Shown piece after piece: positions 18,130 to 26,733 of a DNA stretch of 64,000 bases. This DNA is from Calothrix parasitica NIES-267 (GTDB lineage: Bacteria > Cyanobacteriota > Cyanobacteriia > Cyanobacteriales > Nostocaceae). Positions within the stretch are counted from its first letter, which is position 1; the number at the start of each line of letters is the position of its first letter. A model generated the notes under the pieces. The model made no database searches. It was not told the DNA's origin and saw nothing but the letters and a program-made list of their open reading frames with translations. Where the stretch lies: NCBI RefSeq assembly GCF_002368095.1, contig NZ_AP018227.1, positions 8,600,001 through 8,664,000 of the forward strand, in the 5' to 3' direction. The position numbers and the translations under genes were made by a program.

Positions 18130-19071
18130 ATGTCTTCAAAAATACCAGTTTCTGTTTTAATTCCGGCTAAGAACGAGGAAGCAAATTTACCTGCTTGTTT
18201 GAAGAGCGTTTCCAGAGCGGATGAAGTTTTCGTTGTAGACTCTCAAAGTACTGATAAAAGCATTGAAATTTCTGAAAGTTTAGGTGCAACTGTCGTACAG
18301 TTTGAATTTAACGGAGGCTGGCCCAAAAAGAAAAATTGGTCTTTAGAAAACTTACCTTTTCGCAATGAATGGGTATTGATAGTAGACTGTGATGAGCGCA
18401 TCACCCCAGAACTATGGGATGAAATTGCTCAAGCAATTGAAAATCCAGAATACAGTGGATATTATCTAAATCGCCGCGTATTTTTCTTGGGTAAATGGAT
18501 TCGTCACGGTGGTAAATATCCCGATTGGAATTTACGTTTATTCAAGCATAAAGAAGGTCGTTACGAAAACCTAAATACCGAAGATATTCCCAATACTGGT
18601 GACAACGAAGTTCACGAACACGTTGTTTTAAGTAGTAAAGTTGGCTATCTAAAAGAAGATATGCTGCACGAAGACTTCCGCGACCTTTACCACTGGTTAG
18701 CAAGACACAATCGTTATTCAAACTGGGAAGCTCGCGTTTACTACAACTTACTCACTGGTAAAGGTGATGACGGTACTATTGGTGCTAGCTTGTTTGGTGA
18801 TGCAGTACAGCGCAAGCGTTTCTTAAAGAAAATCTGGGTCAGATTACCATTTAAGCCATTATTACGCTTTATTTTGTTCTATATAATTCAGCGTGGTTTC
18901 CTAGATGGAAAAGCTGGATATATTTACGGAAGACTTTTAAGTCAGTACGAATATCAAATCGGCGTAAAACTCTACGAACTTCGTAGCTGTGGTGGCAGCT
19001 TGAATACCGTCAACGCTTCAAAAAATCCCCAACCTACTATTTCTGGGAAGGTTAGTCAGTCCGCAACTTGA
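18130..19071 (+). CDS. Glycosyltransferase family 2 (WaaE/KdtX-like)
   Basis: 313 aa. 'VSVLIPAKNEEANLPACLKSV', 'EVFVVDSQSTDKS', and 'VLIVDCDERITPELWDEI' (DxD-type motif 'DCDE') mark the lipopolysaccharide heptose/glucose GT2 branch. The C-terminal portion has 'HEDFRDLYHWLARHNRYSNWE' and a hydrophobic amphipathic stretch 'LLRFILFYIIQRGFLDG' that could touch the membrane, as in this branch. It follows another GT2 gene after a heptamer repeat tract. Likely adds a sugar to a lipid-linked or envelope polysaccharide. Specificity cannot be read. Confidence 0.88.
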   Translation: MSSKIPVSVLIPAKNEEANLPACLKSVSRADEVFVVDSQSTDKSIEISESLGATVVQFEFNGGWPKKKNWSLENLPFRNEWVLIVDCDERITPELWDEIAQAIENPEYSGYYLNRRVFFLGKWIRHGGKYPDWNLRLFKHKEGRYENLNTEDIPNTGDNEVHEHVVLSSKVGYLKEDMLHEDFRDLYHWLARHNRYSNWEARVYYNLLTGKGDDGTIGASLFGDAVQRKRFLKKIWVRLPFKPLLRFILFYIIQRGFLDGKAGYIYGRLLSQYEYQIGVKLYELRSCGGSLNTVNASKNPQPTISGKVSQSAT

Positions 19072-19375
19072 TAGAGAGTTAGGGGAACAAGGGGACAAGG
19101 AGATGGTGAATCCACTCTCGTGGGTCGTCATCCCTCCGTTGAGAGAAGTGGTGTTAGCGCCTAGCGGAGCGTACCGTAGGTATTGCGTCTCCCGTCAGGG
19201 AGATACCCGAAGGGGGAGAAAAAACTTCTAACTCTTAACTCCTAACTTTCAGCTTCTAGGAGACGTAGCAGTGCTACGTCTCTACAATTTTTAAATCCGT
19301 CTTGGAAAGTTTTGGGGAAGAAAATCTACACCCCAAACTTTCCGCAAGATCCAAAATCTAAAATCCAAAATCCCG
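19072..19375. other. Repeat-filled intergenic region with a hairpin
   Basis: 304 bp with no gene. It holds GGGGACAAGG-type units, fragments of a GCG-rich dispersed repeat, TCCTAAC heptamers and the hairpin AGACGTAGCA / TGCTACGTCT at 19261-19282. The same hairpin, slightly varied, recurs at 25019-25039, 43161-43183 and 53498-53521. Confidence 0.6.
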
Positions 19376-19966
19376 ATGTCGAATGCTCAATGTCCCATTC
19401 CCATTTCATTAGATGCCGAACCTTTTGTAGATTTACGTAAATACGACCAATCTGACTTTGACCGGGGACGTGCGGGTTGGTATATATTTCTGTGGTGGTT
19501 CGTGCAGGCTGTTACTTTTCCCCTGACTCTCCATAATATGAGCGGTACGCGCTGCGCTATCCTACGTCTGTTCGGCGCGCGTATTGGTAAAGGTGTATTA
19601 ATTCGACCTACTGCCCGGTTTACTTATCCCTGGAAAGTAACTATTGGTGATTACAGTTGGATTGGTGATGATGTAGTTTTGTATAGTCTGGATGAAATTA
19701 ATATCGGTTCTCACTGTGTAGTTTCACAAAAAAGCTATATCTGTACCGGTAGCCACGATATCAAAGACCCAGCTTTTGGTTTAAAGACTAAGAAAGTTGC
19801 TATTGGTAACGGTGCTTGGGTTGCTACAGATTGTTTTGTGAGTCCTGGAGTAACAATCGGAGCAAATGCTGTAATTGGCGCTCGTAGTAGTGTTTTGACA
19901 GATATGCCAGATGGACAGGTTTGCTGGGGTACTCCTTGTCGTCCCCGGTATGAAAGGAATCGGTGA
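19376..19966 (+). CDS. WcaF-like colanic-acid-type acetyltransferase
   Basis: 196 aa. Left-handed beta-helix acetyltransferase: hexapeptide turns such as 'IGKGVLIRPTARF', 'IGDYSWIGDDVVL', 'INIGSHCVVSQKSYI', 'VAIGNGAWVATDCFVSPGVT', 'IGANAVIGARSSVL', and the catalytic-type His in 'CTGSHDIKDP'. The N-terminal 'YDQSDFDRGRAGW' and 'LFGARIGKG' are typical of the putative colanic acid acetyltransferases. It would O-acetylate a polysaccharide sugar using acetyl-CoA. Its position after two GT2 genes supports that. A perfect hairpin follows about 70 bp after the stop. Confidence 0.9.
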   Translation: MSNAQCPIPISLDAEPFVDLRKYDQSDFDRGRAGWYIFLWWFVQAVTFPLTLHNMSGTRCAILRLFGARIGKGVLIRPTARFTYPWKVTIGDYSWIGDDVVLYSLDEINIGSHCVVSQKSYICTGSHDIKDPAFGLKTKKVAIGNGAWVATDCFVSPGVTIGANAVIGARSSVLTDMPDGQVCWGTPCRPRYERNR

Positions 19967-20035
19967 AGGTAAAGGTTAAAGAGTCATAGATTTCAACCTT
20001 CATTAATTTCCTAACTTAATAACTTAGTGCTATAT

Positions 20036-20064
20036 AAACCCGGTTTTTTGAAAAAACCGGGTTT
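20036..20064. terminator. Perfect palindrome downstream of the acetyltransferase gene
   Basis: AAACCCGG, six T, G, six A, CCGGGTTT: a 14-bp perfect stem with a one-base loop. It lies 70 bp after the acetyltransferase stop and 8 bp before a family A element. It may act as a terminator in both directions, though the following T-run is short. Confidence 0.55.
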
Positions 20065-20071
20065 CTAATTC

Positions 20072-20195
20072 AGGAATGGCCGCAATTGTCACAACACTTG
20101 GGTGGTGCATGAACTCAAAACATTATTACTACGTTTGGGAATTTTCAAAGTGTCACAGCACCCTACAAAAAAAATGTGCCGGTTGCGTAAGTCCT
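20072..20195. repeat. Dispersed TIR element (family A), 124-bp copy
   Basis: Ends AGGAATGGCCGCAA and TTGCGTAAGTCCT are imperfect inverses. The internal sequence matches 35946-36039 and, in reverse, the halves of 3899-4211. It lies between the convergent acetyltransferase and CyRepA1 genes. Confidence 0.7.
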
Positions 20196-20207
20196 ATAAT
20201 TAATTGT

Positions 20208-23200
20208 CTAAAAATGATTTAAAACAACTTCACTCTTAACTTCAATATTAGAATCGGCGACATTTTTTAAATGGGTTAACATTAATTCATCTCGCTGACA
20301 CCATAGGTCAAATATCTTGTCTCTTCCATCATTAAGGGTTTGTCTATCGATACGATATACATTATTTACTCGCTTCAGTTTCAAGCCTAATAAATTAAAT
20401 AATCGCCGAATAATTTTGATTGTCGAAACCTGTTCGTTTTCTACTGCTAAGTTAATATTTAAGGCTCTTTGAATATGTTTGCTGCACTGCAATACGGTAT
20501 TTTTCAGCAATATCAAATCGGCATCATTTTCGGTAAATTCTCTACCGGGTTCAAGCAGTTGTAAAACACCTAATGCTCGTAAAGCTTCTATTCTCAGAGT
20601 ATAAATCTTTAAGTCAGGGAGAAAAACTTTCCCTTCACCACAGGATAATTGTTGATTCCATTCTTGTTTATCTCGTATATGAAAATAGTCGCTCGAATGA
20701 GTTAAGTAATAGTGAGTTCGCAGTTGATAGTAATATCCTCTATCATCTTGCAATTTTAAGTGTGGTGTTACTTCTACACCGTATCTTTTTCTCAGAAAGT
20801 ATTTATTAATTGTATGACGTTCGTTATCTGTCAGAGAATGTTTCTTTAATAGGTGTTCGTATTTTAAATAATCTATATCTGGAGCATTAGTTACAGCACT
20901 TGCTACGGCCATTTGGTTTTGATGCTTAATCTTTTTGATATTATTATTAATTTCTTGAGATTTCCTTTTGCTTTGCTCCCAATCTTTTTTAACTTTGACG
21001 ATTTCTACAATTAATCTTCTCCGATTTGCTGAATCGTCTTTATCGGTGGCTAAAAATGCATAGCGCAAATCTCGAATAATATTTTTCTGGATATCGTTGG
21101 TACGTACCCATAAATTATGTCCTTCAGCAGTTAAACCTTCTTTCATCGATTGACGATAAAAGTTAATTGAAGCGTTGACTCTAGCCGATAATTTTGCCCA
21201 AGTTCGTAAATGAATAGGGTCATAGACTAAGGGTAAATCAACGTCTATTTTGTGCATTGGACTCAATAAAGCCAAGTTCTCTTTTTGATTCTCTTGATAC
21301 CAAAAAGATAGCGAACGATAGTTTTTACTACCGCTACCAATCAAACCGACTCCTCGCTTCGCACACCAGACAACACGAGGGACATTATCTCTTACCCTTG
21401 CTAATGCTTGTCTGGCTTCGGAATCTGGAATTACTCCTTGGAAAATTCCATAAACTCTATCAAAATGCTGCACGTCTATACTAATTCCCGTACCAAGACT
21501 GGGAGTGACAAAAACAGCATCATATTCGGGTATTTTTTGATTAATTGATGCTACGAAATCAACTGCTTCATGACCTGGTGTATTTGTAGTATGACTGCTG
21601 ACTATTAAAGTTTTAGGATATAGATGTCGTAGCTTATCTAAACGCTCTTTTAAATAACGCTCGATGGTTTCACTACTATAGCGTCCGGAACGACTATCGG
21701 TAGTTATATAACATTTTCTTCCAGCGAGTAAATCTAATTCTAACTGTTGAATTAAGGGTGTAGGATTGGGAGAATCGTAAAAAGTTATATCCCAAGCTTT
21801 TTCTGGTTTCCATTTATTTACAACCACCCAAGGTGTTAATTCTATTCCCGCTAATCTTTGAAGGTATTCTAAAGAAACATCTGATAAGTCGGCATCTTGA
21901 GCAATAACTAATCCTCCAGTTGTTAAAACAGTAGAAATTAGCTGCTGAAATAATTTTAGAATTTTAACTCGTTTATCTTTACAAGTAGTGCTGTGTAGAA
22001 GATGCCATAAAGATTGTTCTACTTCATCTAAAACAATTATCGCTCCTTTCCAGTGGTCAGGATTGAGTTTCCATAGCGAATCAATACATAATCCTCTAGT
22101 CGGAACATCGTGTTCGCTGGTTGTAATACTAGGAATCAGGATGCTTCCACTACTGATATGATTACAACTTTTAATTCCCCATTCTTGATAACCTACACCC
22201 CATTTAATCCCAACTTTCTCACACAAAAATTTCCCCAACTGGATTCTATGAGTAATTAGTAAAACAGGTTTATTTCTATTTAATGCTTGTTTGACAACAG
22301 CTTGTAATGCAGTGGTTTTTCCAGTCCCTTTTGCTGACTTTACTCCTACTAGTCCCGAAGTTGGAAAAGGTATTTCACCTAAATAACGACGATTGACAGT
22401 AAGTGCTGCGGTCATAGTTAAATTAGTATGGGGTTTACTGTGAGCAAGATAAATTTCTAAATCCAAACTTTGACGATAAATTTTATCGAAAGCAACTGCA
22501 CCTTTTGCCACAATAAATTCATCAACACCTTTCTCCATCCCCGGAAGCTCAATTACTTGAACCGGACAATTTTTCTCTTGGAATAATAAACCAAGTTGAG
22601 ATATAGCATTATTTACAGCATTAACTTTTTTAAGTTCTGTCTCGAAATCAAAACAAATATGAATAGTTCGTTTAGTAATCGTAAAAGCTGCTAAATCCGC
22701 AATCAACTGACGACGGATAACTTTACCAAATTTATCTTTGATAACTCGATAACCGCTAGTAATCCCAGGAACTCCAATCGCTGCATATCCTTGAGTTAAC
22801 AGGGTTGCTGCTTTCTTAACACCTTCACAGATGATGACCGGGATATTATGTTCCATCACCCACTTCCAGAAACCGACAGCAGCACCATCATCAGCAAGCT
22901 TGATATTTTCGGGTAGCTTAACGTTATATCTCTGAGCTACTTGCTCCCAAGTCTGTAACGGTACTCTCAGACAAAATATCCGTGTCGGAGTACAAGGAGG
23001 ATGTTCGTACTTAATAAATTTACCTTTCTCATTTATACGAGGCTGATTCGGTTTGAAGCATCCCCACTCCATCATGTGCCAATTATTCAGCACATCAACC
23101 CCAGAACACCACCAACCACCGGCGTTGACGTGAGCATAACGTTCCAGCCAGTAGCTCTTGACTATTCCAGTATTTGTACGGGGAATAAGTTCGGAAATAA

Positions 23201-23324
23201 ATAGATAATCGTAAGCATTTTGGTTTTCAAGAGAGCGAAAATTAAGTTTTACCAGGTGTAAATCAATGCCACTACTATTGACTAATTCTTCTAGATGCTC
23301 TGGTTTTAAATAGTGCAAATGCAT
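20208..23324 (-). CDS. CyRepA1-type plasmid replication protein (Toprim-like plus helicase)
   Basis: 1038 aa. The N-terminal region has a DUF3854/Toprim-like domain ('PVIICEGVKKAATLLTQGYAAIGVPG', key parts ICEGVKKA and GVPG) near residues 155-190 and 'HICFDFE' after it. A helicase-type ATPase follows: Walker A 'SAKGTGKTTALQAV' near residue 329, 'LLITHRIQLG', Walker B 'IIVLDEVEQSLW' and 'TPSLGTGISIDVQHFDRVYG' with 'ARQALARVRDN' as the late helicase motifs. This layout is that of the CyRepA1 family found on cyanobacterial plasmids; it would open and prime an origin. Upstream DNA is AT-rich with tandem repeats. Flanking genes look chromosomal, so an integrated replicon or phage-plasmid relic is likely. 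Confidence 0.85.
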   Translation of the reverse strand: MHLHYLKPEHLEELVNSSGIDLHLVKLNFRSLENQNAYDYLFISELIPRTNTGIVKSYWLERYAHVNAGGWWCSGVDVLNNWHMMEWGCFKPNQPRINEKGKFIKYEHPPCTPTRIFCLRVPLQTWEQVAQRYNVKLPENIKLADDGAAVGFWKWVMEHNIPVIICEGVKKAATLLTQGYAAIGVPGITSGYRVIKDKFGKVIRRQLIADLAAFTITKRTIHICFDFETELKKVNAVNNAISQLGLLFQEKNCPVQVIELPGMEKGVDEFIVAKGAVAFDKIYRQSLDLEIYLAHSKPHTNLTMTAALTVNRRYLGEIPFPTSGLVGVKSAKGTGKTTALQAVVKQALNRNKPVLLITHRIQLGKFLCEKVGIKWGVGYQEWGIKSCNHISSGSILIPSITTSEHDVPTRGLCIDSLWKLNPDHWKGAIIVLDEVEQSLWHLLHSTTCKDKRVKILKLFQQLISTVLTTGGLVIAQDADLSDVSLEYLQRLAGIELTPWVVVNKWKPEKAWDITFYDSPNPTPLIQQLELDLLAGRKCYITTDSRSGRYSSETIERYLKERLDKLRHLYPKTLIVSSHTTNTPGHEAVDFVASINQKIPEYDAVFVTPSLGTGISIDVQHFDRVYGIFQGVIPDSEARQALARVRDNVPRVVWCAKRGVGLIGSGSKNYRSLSFWYQENQKENLALLSPMHKIDVDLPLVYDPIHLRTWAKLSARVNASINFYRQSMKEGLTAEGHNLWVRTNDIQKNIIRDLRYAFLATDKDDSANRRRLIVEIVKVKKDWEQSKRKSQEINNNIKKIKHQNQMAVASAVTNAPDIDYLKYEHLLKKHSLTDNERHTINKYFLRKRYGVEVTPHLKLQDDRGYYYQLRTHYYLTHSSDYFHIRDKQEWNQQLSCGEGKVFLPDLKIYTLRIEALRALGVLQLLEPGREFTENDADLILLKNTVLQCSKHIQRALNINLAVENEQVSTIKIIRRLFNLLGLKLKRVNNVYRIDRQTLNDGRDKIFDLWCQRDELMLTHLKNVADSNIEVKSEVVLNHF

Positions 23325-23457
23325 TATGTAGGGCGGAAAGTGCAGACAACGGATTTGAAAAATCTACCACGCACTCGCCGGTTTTTATATAAGGGATTTC
23401 AAGGTTTTTCATGTGCTTATTATTATTCGGTGACGCTAAATACTTCGGTTTAATCAA

Positions 23458-23768
23458 AAAATATTGATTTTCCCTTTCATATTGTCCAAATAATAGATTT
23501 GTATTGTGATTTTTATTCTATGATTAATTCACTTTATCAGTATAAATATCAATAAATAATTTATATATTTAATTTTCTCAAATAGTATCTTTATATGATA
23601 TGTATGCTTAAGCGTAGTAAAAAGTGCTGCTTGCTCCAATTGATTAAGGAAGTTTTTACAATAGTATTTATGAATTAGTTGGATATAAATTAAGTTTGGT
23701 TTTGGTGGTATTTCAGTACTATTGATGTTATTTTAGTTAATTTTATAATTCAATTGTAATTAATGAGA
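23458..23768. other. Very AT-rich non-coding stretch upstream of the CyRepA1 gene
   Basis: About 310 bp with no gene and long A/T runs, directly upstream of the replication gene and ahead of the 35-bp repeats. Such a stretch could be a DNA-unwinding region of an origin. That is inference from position and composition only. Confidence 0.35.
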
Positions 23769-23940
23769 ACCTCATTCCGTTTCCTGTATTTATTAAAAAG
23801 AAAACCTCATCCTGTTACCTTTCTTTATTAAGAAGACAACCTCACCCTGTTTTCTGTATCTATTAAGAAGACAACCTCACCCTTTTTCTTGTACCAATTA
23901 AGAAGAAAAACCTCACCCCCGTTCCCTCGACCTATTAAGG
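23769..23940. repeat. 35-bp tandem direct repeat, about five copies
   Basis: Copies start at 23769, 23804, 23839, 23874 and 23910, each beginning ACCTCA(T/C) and ending near ATTAAGAAGA; the fourth is 36 bp and the fifth partial. They could be iterons of the CyRepA1 replicon. However, the unit resembles the dispersed ACCTCACCCC...TATTAAGGAGAGG element seen at 27386, 32681, 55626 and 61996, so it may be an amplified relic of that element. Confidence 0.75.
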
Positions 23941-24093
23941 ATACTGCTGGCGAATAGTGGGTCCAACCCCTTATCCCAACGAATCAATAGGGATTCTGAG
24001 TTATCACCAAGAGTGCGATCGCACTCTTGAAACCCTTGTTTTTTGGTCATTCAGGGGTGTCACCCCTGAATGACCAGCAGTATCCTATTAAGG
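23931..24093. mobile_element. 143-bp MITE with 10-bp target duplication
   Basis: Element 23941-24083 has perfect ends ATACTGCTGG / CCAGCAGTAT and lies between direct repeats CCTATTAAGG (23931-23940 and 24084-24093). It contains two strong palindromes: AGAGTGCGATCGCACTCT (with a HIP1 core) and one at about 24045-24073 built on CAGGGGTGTCACCCCTG. No coding capacity. Removing it restores an uninterrupted ACCTCACCCC-type dispersed repeat. Confidence 0.8.
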
Positions 24094-24134
24094 AGAGGGG
24101 TGAAATATAGCTAAGCTACTTAAGTAATTTTGAA

Positions 24135-24857
24135 TTAATCGCTAAGAGGTTCTTGATTATTTCTACGTAACAAAAACTGTAAAATTTCTAAACTGAGAAT
24201 GCAGCTAATTAACCATACTAAACCAGCAGCATATCCAGCAATTATATCTGTTGGCCAGTGAACTCCTAAATAAAGACGACTGAAGCCGATTGCTAAAATT
24301 AATAAAGTAGTAAAAAATAAAATTACACTGCTCCAGGAACGAAAGTTAGCAATTAGTAAATAACCGATAAAACCGTAAACAACTAACGAAACCATCGCAT
24401 GTCCGCTAGGAAAACTATAAGAAGCAGCATCTACAATACGCTCCCACAAAGCAGGTCTCACCCGAGCATATATATTTTTTAACCATACATTTAAACCGAT
24501 ACCACCAGATGCGACAATGATTAAGGTAAAAGCGCTGGCAAATTTTTTACTAATTAGTAAAATTACTCCTACAATACAGATTAGATAAATCAAGGTTGAA
24601 CCATTACCGAGGAATGTAATTCCGGTCATGATTTGATTTAACAAAGGTGTATGTTGTTGATAAATGCTTTGCAAAATAGCGGTATCAATCTCTGTGGTTT
24701 GTTCTGAAAAAACTTTCTCTGCAATTTGAAAAAATCCCCAGACACAAAAAGCTGCTATTGCAAAACCTCCAACCCAAATCAATGATAGTAGAGGAGATAA
24801 TCGGGAAGATACTTGTTCTTTCCAAGCTTGAATAAGTTTATTAGTGTAGTTGAACAT
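24135..24857 (-). CDS. PAP2-family membrane phosphatase
   Basis: 240 aa with about six membrane helices. The three catalytic motifs are visible: 'KNIYARVRPAL' (KxxxxxxRP type), 'YSFPSGHAM' (PSGH) and 'SRLYLGVHWPTDII' (SRxxxxxHxxxD). Members remove phosphate from phosphatidic acid, phosphatidylglycerophosphate or undecaprenyl pyrophosphate. No neighbour indicates the substrate. The gene is followed by the MITE in the repeat region and is divergent from the thioesterase gene. Confidence 0.9.
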   Translation of the reverse strand: MFNYTNKLIQAWKEQVSSRLSPLLSLIWVGGFAIAAFCVWGFFQIAEKVFSEQTTEIDTAILQSIYQQHTPLLNQIMTGITFLGNGSTLIYLICIVGVILLISKKFASAFTLIIVASGGIGLNVWLKNIYARVRPALWERIVDAASYSFPSGHAMVSLVVYGFIGYLLIANFRSWSSVILFFTTLLILAIGFSRLYLGVHWPTDIIAGYAAGLVWLISCILSLEILQFLLRRNNQEPLSD

Positions 24858-25134
24858 GAATTTGATTTTATTTAAGTTAATGGATGTGTACGATTAAATG
24901 TATTTTGTAATACTGCAATCGGCTTTATTTAGAATACCAAAGTTAGCTTAAGGGTACGTAAAATTTATAATTAACAAATACATGTTATTTAAATTGTCGT
25001 TTATTTGATGAATTAGGGAGACATAGCAGTGCTACATCTCTACATATTGATTCGTTGTAAATTTTGTTGTAAATATAGTTATGATTGTTTGTCATCATAG
25101 TTAGCCAGATTAAAGAAAATTAATTCATAAAATT

Positions 25135-25581
25135 ATGCTTCCTAATATTAGAGAAGTTGAAAAATATCTTCACGAACATATTCCATTATCTCAAAGTATG
25201 GAAGTTAAAGTTAAGCAAGTTGATGAAAATGGAATTACGTTAACAGCACCTTTGTTACCAAATATAAATCATCGTTCTACAGTTTTTGGTGGAAGCATTT
25301 CGGCTTTAGCAATTCTTGCGGGATGGACTTTAGTTCATGCTAATTTACAAGCATTATCTTTGTCTTCGAGGATTGTCATTCAGCGTAACTCTATAGAATA
25401 TCTTCAGCCGATTGATGGGGATTTTATTGCTTATTGTCGGTTTCCGGAGTTGGAAGTTTGGCAGAAGTTTATCAAGATGTTAGAAAGGAAATCGAAGAGT
25501 AGAATTGAGTTGAATGTTGATGTTTTTGGGAATGGGGAGAAAGCAGGGAGTTTTACAGGGGTTTATGTGGCGATACGTTGA
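25135..25581 (+). CDS. YiiD-type thioesterase (hotdog fold)
   Basis: 148 aa. The pattern 'EKYLHEHIPLSQSMEVKV', 'APLLPNINHRSTVFGGSISAL' and 'QRNSIEYLQPIDGDFIAYC' matches the thioesterase domain otherwise found at the C-terminus of YiiD-type proteins; the Asn-His and FGGS region lies where the hotdog fold binds the acyl-thioester. It probably hydrolyses an acyl-CoA or acyl-ACP. Physiological substrate unknown. A possible ribosome site is weak, and the next small gene starts 45 bp later on the same strand. Confidence 0.8.
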   Translation: MLPNIREVEKYLHEHIPLSQSMEVKVKQVDENGITLTAPLLPNINHRSTVFGGSISALAILAGWTLVHANLQALSLSSRIVIQRNSIEYLQPIDGDFIAYCRFPELEVWQKFIKMLERKSKSRIELNVDVFGNGEKAGSFTGVYVAIR

Positions 25582-25625
25582 TATATTAATGATTAAATAT
25601 TCTTTTGATAGTTATTAGACCAATA

Positions 25626-26000
25626 ATGAAATACAGTGAAATAAATCGATTAGAGAAGCTAATAAGAAGACTTCATTGTAAAACATTACCATATGATGTT
25701 GAAAGAGAGATTTTTAAATTTAGAAAACCTGGGTATGATTATTTATTTAAAATTGTTGATGAATCTACCCTAAGCGAGGATCAAGTCGCAAATATTTTAA
25801 GAACATTATGTGCTATGAGAGGTCACGGAGAAATAGAATTATTTATTAATAAGCTATTCTCATTAGTTGAAGATGAAAGATTGAAAGTTAGTTTAACAGC
25901 ATCGTATCTTTTAGAGTTTTTATTACAGATGAAAGAGAATCTTGATTATTTAGATATTCCTTTAGAACGAGAACAATTGATGAGATTTATTAATAAATAA
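25626..26000 (+). CDS. Hypothetical helical protein
   Basis: 124 aa from the ATG at 25626; a TTG at 25605 would add seven residues. The sequence is predicted mostly alpha-helical ('MKYSEINRLEKLIRRLH', 'LSEDQVANILRTLCAMRG', 'DERLKVSLTASYLLEFLLQM'), reminiscent of HEAT/Armadillo-like pairs. Such small helical proteins in cyanobacteria are often immunity or scaffold proteins, but there is no direct support here. I do not recognise the family. It lies 45 bp after the thioesterase gene and may be co-transcribed with it. Confidence 0.6.
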   Translation: MKYSEINRLEKLIRRLHCKTLPYDVEREIFKFRKPGYDYLFKIVDESTLSEDQVANILRTLCAMRGHGEIELFINKLFSLVEDERLKVSLTASYLLEFLLQMKENLDYLDIPLEREQLMRFINK

Positions 26001-26056
26001 TTCTAATTGATTAGCAGGTATGTGTAGTTTATCGCAATCCTAAATAATTAGAAATT

Positions 26057-26653
26057 TTAAGGACTAGTTTGTATTGGAGCAGGTGCTGTTTGGGCTGGAG
26101 TTTTTACAGGTAAGTTAGTATTTTGTAGATTAGGAGGAATAAAATAAAATAGTGCGGAAATTACAAGACTTAAAACAGCTAAACTGATATAAATCAGCGA
26201 AACAGTAGGAAAGCTTAGAATTTTACGAATGGAAATATATTCCTTTAAATCAGTGTTTTCAGTATATTTGCGAGCGAATGGGTCAAAAAGATGAAAGTTA
26301 AATTTACGAGTTTGAAACGCTTCATCAAGCTCAGCACTATTTAAAAAATCACTAATTAGCCCCTGACGATACATAAAACGTCGTTGAAGTTTACGCCAAT
26401 GAGCATCAAGCATCATGAATAATAGAGGTGGTACAGCAGAAAAGATAATGTATTTATATATTTCAGGCTTTCCTAAGATTACGGCAATATAACCTGTCCA
26501 TGCAACTATTGCCCAGTTTTTAATACTATTTCCAATGTCATCAATTTTGCGAATAGAACTGTGTATATAATCAAGCTCTTTGTTCAGCATCTCTAATCGG
26601 AATGCGAAAGCATCATTACTGGGAGAAGAGTTTTCGTTTGGTTGAGGTAACAT
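26057..26653 (-). CDS. Hypothetical membrane protein with three helices
   Basis: 198 aa. The N-terminus is a helical, soluble segment; two adjacent membrane helices lie near residues 48-85 ('WAIVAWTGYIAVIL', 'YIIFSAVPPLLFMML'), followed by a basic amphipathic region ('HWRKLQRRFMYRQG') and a third helix near 152-172; the tail is Pro/Thr/Gln-rich. I do not recognise the family. The paired N-terminal helices recall small membrane effectors of some conflict systems, but this is only a resemblance. The gene follows a nuclease-like gene on the same strand with an 80-bp gap. Confidence 0.6.
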   Translation of the reverse strand: MLPQPNENSSPSNDAFAFRLEMLNKELDYIHSSIRKIDDIGNSIKNWAIVAWTGYIAVILGKPEIYKYIIFSAVPPLLFMMLDAHWRKLQRRFMYRQGLISDFLNSAELDEAFQTRKFNFHLFDPFARKYTENTDLKEYISIRKILSFPTVSLIYISLAVLSLVISALFYFIPPNLQNTNLPVKTPAQTAPAPIQTSP

Positions 26654-26733
26654 TTAATTAAATAATTAGGTAATATTTCTCACATAATTATATCGAAAGC
26701 GAATAGGTTATGAGAAGATAAAAAACAAAATGA

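Noticed and set aside
23275-23457. 60-codon minus-strand frame overlapping the start of the CyRepA1 gene
   Set aside because: It overlaps the replication gene start by 50 bases and shows no motif; it could be a small regulator but there is no positive support.
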